From Oscillatoria sp. Prado101 (GTDB lineage: Bacteria; Cyanobacteriota; Cyanobacteriia; Cyanobacteriales; Oscillatoriaceae), in assembly GCA_025454445.1 (NCBI GenBank), contig JALOOK010000057.1, positions 1 to 12,536 of the forward strand: a stretch of DNA of 12,536 nt, read 5' to 3'. Under the pieces are notes generated by a model. That model was given only the letters and a program-made list of their open reading frames with translations, was not told where the DNA came from and ran no database searches. The translations under genes were made by a program, and so were the position numbers. This document shows positions 1 to 6,411 of the stretch, piece by piece (within the stretch, counting starts at the first letter, position 1; each line of letters begins with the position of its first letter).

Positions 1-266
1 AACGGTCGAAGAAGCAGCTCAAGGCGCTGGGCGAAGAATTCGCGCAGAAAGTCCAGTCCTGGCGCAGCACCAATGATGCGCTTCGCGCCCAGCTGGAGCA
101 GCTGAAGGCCCACTGGGTTCAGGCGCAGGATCACTGGGAGGCGCTGCGGAAAGAAAAGGCTGAGGAAGTGTCGCGTCTGCGCCAGAGCGCGACCGAATGG
201 GAAGTCCGTATTAAGGAAGAAGGGCAAGCGCTTCAAAGCGCGAGCCTCTTTCCTGCAGACGGCTAA
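1..266 (+). CDS. 3' end of an unidentified coiled-coil protein (5' truncated by window)
   Basis: An open frame enters the window and ends at TAA 264-266, leaving 87 visible codons. The product is highly charged and helical, rich in Lys, Glu, Gln and Arg with Leu/Ala spaced like a coiled coil (for example the stretch around AQLEQLKAHW). It has no membrane segment and ends in a short non-helical tail, SLFPADG. The stretch is GC-richer than the accessory genes further right. I do not recognise the family: a coiled-coil tail alone does not identify one. The gene ends 219 bases before atp1 on the same strand, and the promoter-like site between them suggests it is a separate transcription unit. That the frame is coding rests on its length, composition and absence of stops. 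Confidence 0.6.
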   Translation, partial: RSKKQLKALGEEFAQKVQSWRSTNDALRAQLEQLKAHWVQAQDHWEALRKEKAEEVSRLRQSATEWEVRIKEEGQALQSASLFPADG

Positions 267-276
267 GCCAGCTGAA

Positions 277-306
277 ATGTCAAGGAAACGAGGCAAAGAT
301 TATACT
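277..306 (+). promoter_or_regulatory. Candidate sigma-70 promoter of the atp operon
   Basis: ATGTCA (277-282, 4/6 to the -35 consensus) and TATACT (301-306, 5/6 to the -10 consensus) are 18 bases apart. They lie just after the upstream gene ends and about 180 bases before the first atp gene. The rest of 307-485 contains no gene I can support. A weak GGAAA/TTTCC stem followed by a short T run (352-375) could act as a leader attenuator, but it is too weak to call. Confidence 0.3.
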
Positions 307-485
307 CCCAACCGGGCGCACGGTGGGAGGAAGGGCCTGGTGCTGTGCCCTGGAAAGGTCGGGGTTTCCGATTTTTCCGAAGGATGCTGTCTAGTTTTAG
401 CAACTCAGACAGATTTCCAAAACATACCTGCTTGTGCAGTGCACGAGTGCCGCAAATCCCCTAGACTTGTTTCTGGGCTGTTACC

Positions 486-923
486 TTGCCAGACTCTACT
501 CTCGAACCCACACCGCCTTCAGGAGAAATTCCTGAGTCCCGGTCTGTATCCTCAGAACCGGATGCCTCAATGCAAGAGTTCTACCGCCTCCGAGAGGAGC
601 TGCTGGTGGTGACTCTGGCGCTGACGGGGATTGTATTCATTTCTGTTTGGATTGTCTACTCTCTCAATATTGCTCTGAATTATTTGATCGGGGCGTGCAC
701 AGGTGTGGTTTACTTGAGAATGTTGGCGAAGGACGTTGAGCGCCTTGGCAGACAAAAGGAGCGTCTGAGCAAGACGCGGTTTGCGATATTCATTGGGTTG
801 ATTATAGTGGCAACCCAGTGGGATAAGCTACAGATATTGCCCATTTTTCTGGGATTTCTGACATATAAAGCCGCGCTCATCGTGTACATGTTGCGAACAG
901 TCATCGCACCTGACCCTAAATAA
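486..923 (+). CDS. atp1: ATP synthase protein I (Atp1), Fo assembly factor
   Basis: This is the small hydrophobic protein that opens cyanobacterial ATP synthase operons. Protein I is thought to help assemble the c-ring and is not a subunit of the finished enzyme. The 145-residue product has a polar N-terminus (1-37) and four hydrophobic segments (about 39-59, 62-80, 99-112 and 116-138). The stretch LNYLIGACTGVVYLRMLAKD (64-83) is characteristic of the cyanobacterial family. The start is uncertain. A TAG lies in frame upstream at 462-464, so the N-terminus begins either at TTG 486 (MPDSTLEP) or at ATG 570 (M29, MQEFYRL). Other cyanobacterial Atp1 proteins, as I recall them, carry a similar polar leader, which favours TTG. 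There is no clear Shine-Dalgarno sequence. The gene is followed 60 bases later by atpI. Confidence 0.9.
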   Translation: MPDSTLEPTPPSGEIPESRSVSSEPDASMQEFYRLREELLVVTLALTGIVFISVWIVYSLNIALNYLIGACTGVVYLRMLAKDVERLGRQKERLSKTRFAIFIGLIIVATQWDKLQILPIFLGFLTYKAALIVYMLRTVIAPDPK

Positions 924-926
924 GTC

Positions 927-972
927 AGGCAACCTGTCAATACTCAAACTCCACTTCGGGCAGGTGTTGCCT
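927..972 (+). promoter_or_regulatory. Inverted repeat between atp1 and atpI
   Basis: AGGCAAC (927-933) pairs with GTTGCCT (966-972), and CTG (934-936) with CAG (961-963). This gives a 10-bp stem with a two-base bulge (GT, 964-965) and a 24-base loop. It fills most of the gap and ends 11 bases before the atpI start, so in mRNA it could affect atpI translation or transcript processing. There is no T run, so it is not an intrinsic terminator. Confidence 0.35.
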
Positions 973-983
973 CCTGAATCGAC

Positions 984-1736
984 ATGCTGGACGTTTTAAC
1001 CACCTTTAACTCTCTCCCCCTCGCCAAATTGGAAGTGGGCCAGCATTTTTACTGGCAGATCGGCAATCTCAAATTGCACGGACAGGTGTTTCTCACCTCC
1101 TGGTTTGTGATTGGCGTGCTGGTGATAGCGTCTCTTGCAGCCACTCGGAACGTACAGCGGATTCCTAGTGGGATGCAAAACTTTATGGAGTACGCCCTGG
1201 AATTTATCCGGGATCTGGCCAAAAACCAGATTGGCGAGAAAGAGTACCGTCCCTGGGTGCCGTTTGTTGGCACATTGTTCCTGTTCATCTTCGTGTCCAA
1301 TTGGTCGGGTGCTTTGGTTCCCTGGAAGCTGGTGCACCTGCCTGAAGGTGAGCTAGCTGCGCCCACCAACGACATCAACACCACGGTGGCGCTGGCCTTG
1401 CTGACTTCGCTGGCCTATTTCTACGCCGGCTTCAGCAAGCGCGGCTTGGAATACTTTGCCAAGTATGTGCAGCCGACGCCCATTCTTTTGCCGATCAACA
1501 TTCTGGAAGATTTTACCAAGCCCCTATCGCTCTCGTTCCGTCTATTTGGTAACATTTTGGCGGATGAGCTGGTGGTGGCGGTGCTGGTGCTGCTGGTTCC
1601 CCTGTTCGTACCCTTGCCGGTGATGGTGTTGGGCTTGTTTACCAGTGCCATTCAGGCGCTGATTTTTGCCACTCTGGCATCAGCCTACATTCACGAGGCA
1701 ATGGAGGGGCATGGTGGCGAAGAGCATCATGAGTGA
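984..1736 (+). CDS. atpI/atpB: ATP synthase Fo subunit a (atpI in cyanobacterial naming, atpB in bacterial naming)
   Basis: Subunit a is the stator half of the thylakoid/plasma-membrane proton channel and passes protons on and off the c-ring. The 250-residue protein carries the family signature SLSFRLFGNILADELV (182-197), in which R186 is the essential arginine facing the c-ring carboxylate. Other conserved blocks are the N-terminal VGQHFYWQIG (18-27), PWVPFVGTLFLFIFVSNWSG (90-109) and the C-terminal membrane hairpin AIQALIFATLASAYIHEAMEG (222-242). The C-terminus is His/Glu rich. ATG 984 gives the usual cyanobacterial and plastid N-terminus, and length is normal. Nothing suggests damage. It is followed by a 141-base gap with repeats before the c subunit. 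Confidence 0.97.
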   Translation: MLDVLTTFNSLPLAKLEVGQHFYWQIGNLKLHGQVFLTSWFVIGVLVIASLAATRNVQRIPSGMQNFMEYALEFIRDLAKNQIGEKEYRPWVPFVGTLFLFIFVSNWSGALVPWKLVHLPEGELAAPTNDINTTVALALLTSLAYFYAGFSKRGLEYFAKYVQPTPILLPINILEDFTKPLSLSFRLFGNILADELVVAVLVLLVPLFVPLPVMVLGLFTSAIQALIFATLASAYIHEAMEGHGGEEHHE

Positions 1737-1762
1737 TTTCGCACTCAGATGATAAAATGTAG

Positions 1763-1826
1763 GATTTTAGAGGCGGTGATTTTGGATTTTGTCTGAGAAT
1801 CTAAAATCGAGAATCTAAAACCTAAA
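1763..1826. repeat. AT-rich fold-back repeat (GATTTTAG/CTAAAATC family) upstream of atpH
   Basis: GATTTTAG (1763-1770) is matched by CTAAAATC (1801-1808). A second GATTTTGGATTTT block (1778-1790) faces AATCTAAAATC and AATCTAAAACC copies at 1799-1825. It belongs to the same heptamer-based family as the blocks before atpG and the Uma2 gene. It resembles the short tandemly repeated repetitive (STRR) heptamers known in filamentous cyanobacteria. Confidence 0.5.
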
Positions 1827-1864
1827 ACCCCGTTCTGTAGTTAGTTCTTGTATCGTATAGACCT

Positions 1865-1870
1865 GAGGAG
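1865..1870 (+). promoter_or_regulatory. Shine-Dalgarno site that sets the atpH start
   Basis: GAGGAG lies seven bases before ATG 1878. This rules out the in-frame TTG at 1848 as the start and gives the normal 81-residue c subunit. Confidence 0.7.
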
Positions 1871-1877
1871 ACTGATC

Positions 1878-2123
1878 ATGGACCCATTAATTGCTGCTGC
1901 TTCTGTTTTGGCTGCTTCTCTGGCTGTAGGTCTGGCTGCAATTGGCCCTGGCATCGGTCAAGGTAACGCTGCCGGTCAAGCGGTGGAAGGGATTGCCCGC
2001 CAGCCGGAAGCTGAAGGCAAAATTCGCGGCACCCTGCTGCTGAGCTTGGCATTCATGGAAGCGCTCACCATTTACGGTCTGGTGGTTGCCCTGGTGCTGC
2101 TGTTCGCCAACCCCTTCGCTTAA
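1878..2123 (+). CDS. atpH/atpE: ATP synthase Fo subunit c, proteolipid (atpH in cyanobacterial naming, atpE in bacterial naming)
   Basis: This is the rotor-ring proteolipid that binds and carries protons through Fo. The 81-residue protein is a two-helix hairpin. Helix 1 (about 5-38) contains the glycine-rich packing motif GPGIGQGNAAGQA (23-35). The polar loop RQPEAEGKIRG (41-51) contacts gamma and epsilon. Helix 2 (about 52-77) carries the proton-binding carboxylate E61 in FMEALTIYGL. Length and sequence are those of cyanobacterial and chloroplast c subunits, which form rings of roughly 13-15 copies. The start is fixed by a good ribosome site at 1865-1870. The gene stands between two repeat-filled gaps. 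Confidence 0.98.
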   Translation: MDPLIAAASVLAASLAVGLAAIGPGIGQGNAAGQAVEGIARQPEAEGKIRGTLLLSLAFMEALTIYGLVVALVLLFANPFA

Positions 2124-2183
2124 GAGCGCGAGTCTGGGTAGAGGCGCGATATGCCCGCGTCTCTCCCTAAGGCCAGGGCGTGA

Positions 2184-2263
2184 GTTTTAGATTTTGGATT
2201 TTGGGTGGTGAATTATATCATAAATCTGAAATCTAAAATCTAAAATCTAAAATCTAAAATCGG
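2184..2263. repeat. Tandem AAATCTA heptamers with an inverted partner, upstream of atpG
   Basis: Six consecutive 7-bp units run from 2222 to 2263: AAATCTG, four perfect AAATCTA copies, then AAATCGG. An inverted partner of type TTTTAGATTTTGGATTTTG (2185-2203) lies 18 bases to the left, so the block can fold into a long AT-rich hairpin. It ends 10 bases before the atpG start and so occupies its ribosome-binding region. No Shine-Dalgarno sequence is visible there. Confidence 0.75.
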
Positions 2264-2273
2264 TTGAGTTGCT

Positions 2274-2762
2274 ATGACACACTGGACAATTCTACTAGCC
2301 GCTGAAACTGCTGCTAAGGAGGGGGGGCTGTTCGACCTGGATGCCACCCTGCCTCTGATGGCGGTGCAGTTTTTAGTTTTGGCAGCCATCCTGAACGCCA
2401 TCTTTTACAAACCGCTGACGAAAGCGATCGATGAGCGATCCGAGTACATCCGCAACAATCAAAAAGAAGCTCGCGAGCGCCTGTCCAAAGCGCAGACACT
2501 GGCTGAGGAATACGAGCGCAAGCGCTCTGAAGCGCTGCGGGAGTCTCAGGCGATAGTGGCCCAAGCTCAGGCTGACGCCCAGAAGATTGCTGCTGAGCAG
2601 ATTGCCCAAGCGCAAAAAGAAGCCCAGCAAGCGAGAGAGCAGACTCAGAAAGAGATAGACCAGCAAAAACAGGAAGCCTTGCGCTCGCTGGAGCAGCAGG
2701 TAGACACCCTATCTCGCCAGATCCTGGAAAAACTTCTCGGGCCTGAGTTAGCCAACCGCTAG
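2274..2762 (+). CDS. atpG: ATP synthase Fo subunit b' (atpG in cyanobacterial naming; atpF2)
   Basis: This is the second b-type stator stalk subunit. Photosynthetic organisms use a b/b' heterodimer where most bacteria use two identical b chains. The 162-residue product has a short N-terminus, then FDLDATLPLMAVQFLVLAAI (20-39) entering a single membrane helix (about 26-44), the conserved turn NAIFYKPLTKAIDERSEYIR (41-60), and a long Ala/Gln/Glu-rich coiled coil to the end. The FDLDATLP/FYKPL pattern separates b' from b. Its first 18 residues come before the usual MFDFDATLP-type start of the family, so the true start could be internal, but no ATG lies at that position. The gene ends 55 bases before atpF. 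Confidence 0.95.
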   Translation: MTHWTILLAAETAAKEGGLFDLDATLPLMAVQFLVLAAILNAIFYKPLTKAIDERSEYIRNNQKEARERLSKAQTLAEEYERKRSEALRESQAIVAQAQADAQKIAAEQIAQAQKEAQQAREQTQKEIDQQKQEALRSLEQQVDTLSRQILEKLLGPELANR

Positions 2763-2817
2763 ACGTTGGAACAATAGCTGCGGGCTGAGGGCAAGTGAAC
2801 ACAGTTAGGGGTAGCTT

Positions 2818-3357
2818 ATGATCGGGATTTTTTTACTGGCGAGTGAAGTAGAAGCTGAGGTGGTGGAACACGGTTTCGGTCTGAATACAGACATCTTAGA
2901 AACCAATGTGATCAACCTCGTGATTATTATTGGGGTGCTGTTTTATTTCGGGCGCGGTTTTTTGGGGAATGTCCTGAGCGAACGGCGCAACAGCATCGCC
3001 ACAGAGATTAAAGAAGCTGAGCAGCGCAAGAAAGATGCCGAAGCGGCACTTGCTGAAGCGCAGCAAAAGCTGGCTCAAGCCCAAGCAGAAGCGCAACAGA
3101 TCCGGGCGGCTGCCGAAGAACGCGCCAAGCAAGCCAGAGAAGCGATTTTGGCTCAAGGAGCGAAAGATTTGGAGCGCTTGAGAGCGGAAGCTGCTAGGGA
3201 TCAGGAAACCGAACAAGAGCGGGTGATCAAGGAACTGCGCCAGCGCGTGGCTGCGATGGCGCTGCAGCAAGTGGAATCCCAATTGCAGGAGCGCTTGGAC
3301 GATGACGCTCAAAACCAATTAGTTGACCGCAGCATTGCGCTGCTTGGAGGGCGCTGA
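2818..3357 (+). CDS. atpF: ATP synthase Fo subunit b
   Basis: This is the stator stalk subunit that pairs with b' and holds F1 (through delta) against subunit a. The 179-residue protein has a polar N-terminus, a single membrane helix (about 27-46, ending LFYFGRGFLG) and the conserved RRNSIATEIKEAEQRKKDAE segment (56-75). A long Ala/Glu/Gln/Arg coiled coil (about 60-150) and a delta-binding C-terminus follow. AGGGG sits about ten bases before ATG 2818. Its TGA stop shares one base with the atpD start (TGATG, 3355-3359), so the two genes are probably translationally coupled. Confidence 0.97.
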   Translation: MIGIFLLASEVEAEVVEHGFGLNTDILETNVINLVIIIGVLFYFGRGFLGNVLSERRNSIATEIKEAEQRKKDAEAALAEAQQKLAQAQAEAQQIRAAAEERAKQAREAILAQGAKDLERLRAEAARDQETEQERVIKELRQRVAAMALQQVESQLQERLDDDAQNQLVDRSIALLGGR

Positions 3358-3911
3358 TGAAAGGCAGCAGTACAATAACTTCTGAAATTGTAGAGCCTTA
3401 CGCCCAAGCCCTGATGTCCCTGGCGCAATCGAGCAACATCACGGAGCAAATTGGGGAGGACGTTCGTTCCCTGCTGAGTTTGCTGGAAAACTCCGAGGAA
3501 CTGCGCCTGTTTCTGGCCAATCCCTTTGTTAAGGATGCGGACAAGAAAGGTGTGCTGGGGCGGATTGCCGGTGAGCTTCAACCTTACACGCGCAACTTTT
3601 TGATGCTGCTGGTAGATCGCCGCCGCATCATCTTTTTAGAAGGGATTGGGCAACAGTACCTATCACTTTTGCGCAAGCTGAACCAAACCGTTTTGGCGGA
3701 TGTTACCTCGGCTGTGGCGCTCAGTGAAGCGCAGCAGCAAGCGGTTCGCGAAAAGGTGCAAGGGATGACCGGCGCACGTTCGGTGGAACTCCAGACCCAA
3801 ATCGACCGCGATTTAATTGGGGGTGTCATTATTAAAGTGGGCTCCCAAATCATTGATGCCAGTTTGCGGGGACAGCTGCGCCGGATTGGCATAAGCCTGG
3901 GTGCGGAGTGA
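3357..3911 (+). CDS. atpD/atpH: ATP synthase F1 subunit delta (atpD in cyanobacterial naming, atpH in bacterial naming)
   Basis: Delta is the OSCP-type subunit that caps F1 and joins it to the b/b' stalk. The 184-residue protein begins EIVEPYAQALMSLAQ (10-24), the usual N-terminal helix. It continues through a helical domain to NFLMLLVDRRRI (80-91) and ends with the C-terminal signature DRDLIGGVIIKVGSQIIDAS (149-168). Length is normal for cyanobacteria. It overlaps atpF by one base. In the standard cyanobacterial order alpha would follow directly. Here a Uma2-family gene and 759 bases separate them. Confidence 0.97.
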   Translation: MKGSSTITSEIVEPYAQALMSLAQSSNITEQIGEDVRSLLSLLENSEELRLFLANPFVKDADKKGVLGRIAGELQPYTRNFLMLLVDRRRIIFLEGIGQQYLSLLRKLNQTVLADVTSAVALSEAQQQAVREKVQGMTGARSVELQTQIDRDLIGGVIIKVGSQIIDASLRGQLRRIGISLGAE

Positions 3912-3920
3912 GTCAATTGC

Positions 3921-3994
3921 GGATTTGGAATGCCTGGGTTTTGGAGTGAGAGTTCTCTCGTCAATCCAAAATCCCAAGTCTGAAATCTAAAATT
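3921..3994. repeat. Degenerate copy of the AT-rich heptamer fold-back upstream of the Uma2 gene
   Basis: GGATTTGG and GGGTTTTGG blocks (3921-3944) face CCAAAATCCC (3967-3976), followed by TCTGAAATCTAAAATT (3980-3995). The right-hand part matches the start of the tandem AAATCTG/AAATCTA unit before atpG. This is the third gap in the operon to hold this family. Confidence 0.45.
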
Positions 3995-4004
3995 GGTGAG
4001 GGCC

Positions 4005-4589
4005 ATGACAGCGACAAAACAAGCGCACATCACAGTCGAAGACTATTTCGCCTTGGAAGAAAAAGAGGCGGATATTCGGCATGAATACTACGATGGCGAA
4101 GTTATTACCATGACTGGGACAACAGACAGGCACAATATCATTGCCCTTAACTTGGCCTTTGCTCTGCGCCAGCGACTTAAAGGTGGCTCCTGCAGAGTGT
4201 TCATGGAAAATGTGCGCTTGGAAGTCGAGGGGGGACGCAATTACACCTATCCCGATATTATGGTGACTTGCGAGGAGAGAGACTTGGCAGACCGCTATAC
4301 AAAGCGCTATCCGGTGTTGCTGGTGGAAGTTTTATCCGACTCCACAGAAGCACTCGATAGGGGGAAGAAAGCATCTCTTTATCGCAAGCTGCCCACATTG
4401 CAGGAATATGTTTTGGTGTCCCAGTCAGAGTGCTGTGTGGAATTGTTCAGCCGCAATCAAGCGCCCAGCTGGACTCTCACAGAACTGTCCGCACCCGACA
4501 GTGTTCTGAACCTCTCTTGCTTAAATCTCCAAATTCCCCTGAGCGAGATTTATGAAGGGATACAGTTTCAGGAAGAGGGAAGGGGTTAA
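4005..4589 (+). CDS. Uma2-family putative endonuclease inserted in the atp operon
   Basis: This is a Uma2 (DUF820) protein with the restriction-endonuclease-like PD-(D/E)XK fold. The family is greatly expanded in cyanobacteria and its biological role is mostly unknown. From ATG 4005 the product has 194 residues. The N-terminal TVEDYFALEEKEADIRHEYYDGEV is typical. The putative catalytic set is D84 in YTYPDIMV, E108 in LLVEVLSDST and K122 in DRGKKASLYRK, followed by LQEYVLVSQ (132-140). All the expected residues are present, so it is probably not a pseudogene. TTG 3993 and GTG 3996 are alternative starts. A GTGAGG element just before ATG 4005 favours the ATG. It lies in the operon's direction between delta and alpha, so it is probably co-transcribed with ATP synthase. 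It has no known part in that enzyme and looks like an insertion. Confidence 0.9.
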   Translation: MTATKQAHITVEDYFALEEKEADIRHEYYDGEVITMTGTTDRHNIIALNLAFALRQRLKGGSCRVFMENVRLEVEGGRNYTYPDIMVTCEERDLADRYTKRYPVLLVEVLSDSTEALDRGKKASLYRKLPTLQEYVLVSQSECCVELFSRNQAPSWTLTELSAPDSVLNLSCLNLQIPLSEIYEGIQFQEEGRG

Positions 4590-4670
4590 TGGTTAAGGGC
4601 TTTTGACCCAGGGCCTCAAGACCTGCGACCGATGACTGATTCGCTAACAACTAACAACTGATAACGAACG

Positions 4671-6188
4671 ATGGTAAGCATCAGACCCGACGAAATCAGC
4701 AGCATTATTAAGCAGCAGATTGAGCAGTACGACCAAGAAGTTAAGGTTTCTAACGTCGGTACAGTGCTGCAAGTGGGCGACGGCATCGCCCGGATTTATG
4801 GCCTGGAAAAGGTGATGGCCGGCGAACTGCTGGAGTTTGTAGACGGCACGATTGGGATCGCCCTCAACCTGGAAGAAGATAACGTGGGCGCGGTGCTGAT
4901 GGGCGAAGGGCGCGAAATTCAAGAAGGCTCCTCCGTGACGGCTACCGGCAAAATTGCTCAGGTGCCGGTGGGAGACGCCCTGATCGGTCGCGTGGTGGAC
5001 GCCCTCGGTCGCCCGATTGACGGCAAGGGAGAAATCAACACCGCCGAAAGCCGCCTGATTGAATCGCCGGCACCGGGGATTATTGCCCGCCGGTCGGTGT
5101 ACGAACCGATGCAAACCGGCATCACCGCTATCGACGCCATGATTCCCGTGGGGCGCGGTCAGCGGGAGCTGATCATCGGCGACCGGCAAACCGGCAAAAC
5201 TGCCATTGCTGTTGACACGATCATCAACCAGAAGGGCGAGAACGTGATCTGCGTTTACGTCGCCATCGGCCAAAAAGCCTCCACAGTGGCCAATGTGGTC
5301 AACGTGCTGCAAGAAAAAGGGGCGATGGATTATACCATCGTTGTGGCTGCCAACGCAAGTGACCCGGCAACGCTGCAATACCTGGCTCCCTACACAGGGG
5401 CGAGCATGGCCGAATACTTCATGTATAACGGCAAGCACACCCTGGTGATCTACGATGACCTCTCCAAGCAAGCCCAAGCTTACCGCCAGATGTCGCTGCT
5501 GCTGCGCCGCCCGCCCGGACGGGAAGCGTATCCGGGCGACGTGTTCTACCTGCACTCCCGCTTGCTGGAACGCGCTGCCAAGCTGAGCAACGAACTGGGC
5601 GAAGGCAGCATGACGGCGCTGCCGATTATCGAAACCCAAGCGGGTGACGTGTCTGCGTACATCCCGACCAACGTGATTTCGATTACGGACGGCCAGATTT
5701 TCTTGTCTTCCAGCCTGTTCAACGCCGGTCTGCGTCCGGCGGTGAACCCCGGTATTTCCGTGTCCCGCGTGGGTTCCGCCGCTCAAACCAAGGCCATGAA
5801 GAAGGTGGCCGGTAAGATTAAGCTGGAACTGGCGCAGTTTGAGGAGCTGGCGGCGTTCGCGCAGTTCGCCTCCGATTTGGATCAGGCGACTCAGAACCAG
5901 CTGGCGCGGGGCCAGCGCTTGCGGGAACTGCTGAAGCAGCCGCAAAATTCTCCGCTGCCTCTGAACGAGCAAGTGGCGATTATTTATGCCGGTATTAACG
6001 GGCTGCTGGATGACATCGCGGTCAACAAGGTGGCTACCTTTACGAAGGGGCTGCGCGACTATTTGCGCACCAGCAAGCCGAAGTACGGCGAGATCGTCCA
6101 GAAAGAGAAGCAGCTGACTGATGAGGCTGAAAAGCTGCTGAAGGAAGCGGTGGCTGAATACAAGCAGACCTTTAAGGCAGCGGCGTAA
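4671..6188 (+). CDS. atpA: ATP synthase F1 subunit alpha
   Basis: Alpha alternates with beta in the F1 hexamer and binds nucleotide at the non-catalytic sites. The 505-residue protein has the usual three parts. The N-terminal beta barrel is about 25-95. The nucleotide domain carries the Walker A motif GDRQTGKT (170-177), a Walker B-type strand TLVIYDDLSK (257-266) and LLLRRPPGREAYPGDVFYLH (276-295). The alpha/beta signature PAVNPGISVSRVGSAAQ (356-372) includes the arginine finger R366. The C-terminal helical domain follows. The N-terminus MVSIRPDEISSIIKQQIEQY is canonical for cyanobacteria. There is no obvious Shine-Dalgarno sequence. The gap before it (4590-4670) holds only short direct repeats such as CTAACAACTAACAAC. 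Codon use is GC-rich, as expected for a highly expressed gene. Confidence 0.98.
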   Translation: MVSIRPDEISSIIKQQIEQYDQEVKVSNVGTVLQVGDGIARIYGLEKVMAGELLEFVDGTIGIALNLEEDNVGAVLMGEGREIQEGSSVTATGKIAQVPVGDALIGRVVDALGRPIDGKGEINTAESRLIESPAPGIIARRSVYEPMQTGITAIDAMIPVGRGQRELIIGDRQTGKTAIAVDTIINQKGENVICVYVAIGQKASTVANVVNVLQEKGAMDYTIVVAANASDPATLQYLAPYTGASMAEYFMYNGKHTLVIYDDLSKQAQAYRQMSLLLRRPPGREAYPGDVFYLHSRLLERAAKLSNELGEGSMTALPIIETQAGDVSAYIPTNVISITDGQIFLSSSLFNAGLRPAVNPGISVSRVGSAAQTKAMKKVAGKIKLELAQFEELAAFAQFASDLDQATQNQLARGQRLRELLKQPQNSPLPLNEQVAIIYAGINGLLDDIAVNKVATFTKGLRDYLRTSKPKYGEIVQKEKQLTDEAEKLLKEAVAEYKQTFKAAA

Positions 6189-6210
6189 TTTTGCAACCGC
6201 TTTCTTAACG

Positions 6211-6356
6211 CAGATAAACGCAGATATAGCGTCTCTCATATTAGTGAGGTGCTGAGAAACCCGGTTTCTTTAAGAAACCGGGTTTCTGGGGGCTAATTCA
6301 TTCAAATGAGAGCCGCGACAGGCGCAGATGAATGTGACCGGAGCTGCGTTTATCTG
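6211..6356. repeat. Nested inverted repeats filling the atpA-atpC gap
   Basis: Four concentric inverted repeats share one centre. The outer pair is CAGATAAACGCAG (6211-6223) with its exact complement at 6344-6356. Next is GCGTCTCTCAT (6229-6239) with ATGAGAGCCGC (6306-6316), 10 of 11 paired. Then ATTAG (6240-6244) with CTAAT (6293-6297). The core is a perfect 16-bp-arm palindrome (6255-6270 and 6272-6287) around a single base, built on AGAAACCCGGTTTCTT. The arms of the core are themselves nearly self-complementary. This looks like repeats inserted within repeats. It has no T run, and atpC must be read through it, so it is not a simple terminator. Confidence 0.8.
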
Positions 6357-6411
6357 TGTCCTGCGGTTAGGGAATTGTGGGGACAAGTGATAACTGAGAA
6401 TTGGCAAAATT

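Noticed and set aside
277..612. 111-codon + strand frame overlapping the start of atp1
   Set aside because: It overlaps atp1 out of frame, has no ribosome site and a random-looking composition.
4644..6239. 531-codon open frame on the minus strand opposite atpA
   Set aside because: It is the antisense of a certain atpA gene. Its His/Arg/Gln-rich composition is typical of such shadow frames and no domain is recognisable.
6255..6287. Intrinsic terminator between atpA and atpC
   Set aside because: The palindrome is strong but no T run follows, and ending transcription there would cut off the gamma subunit gene.
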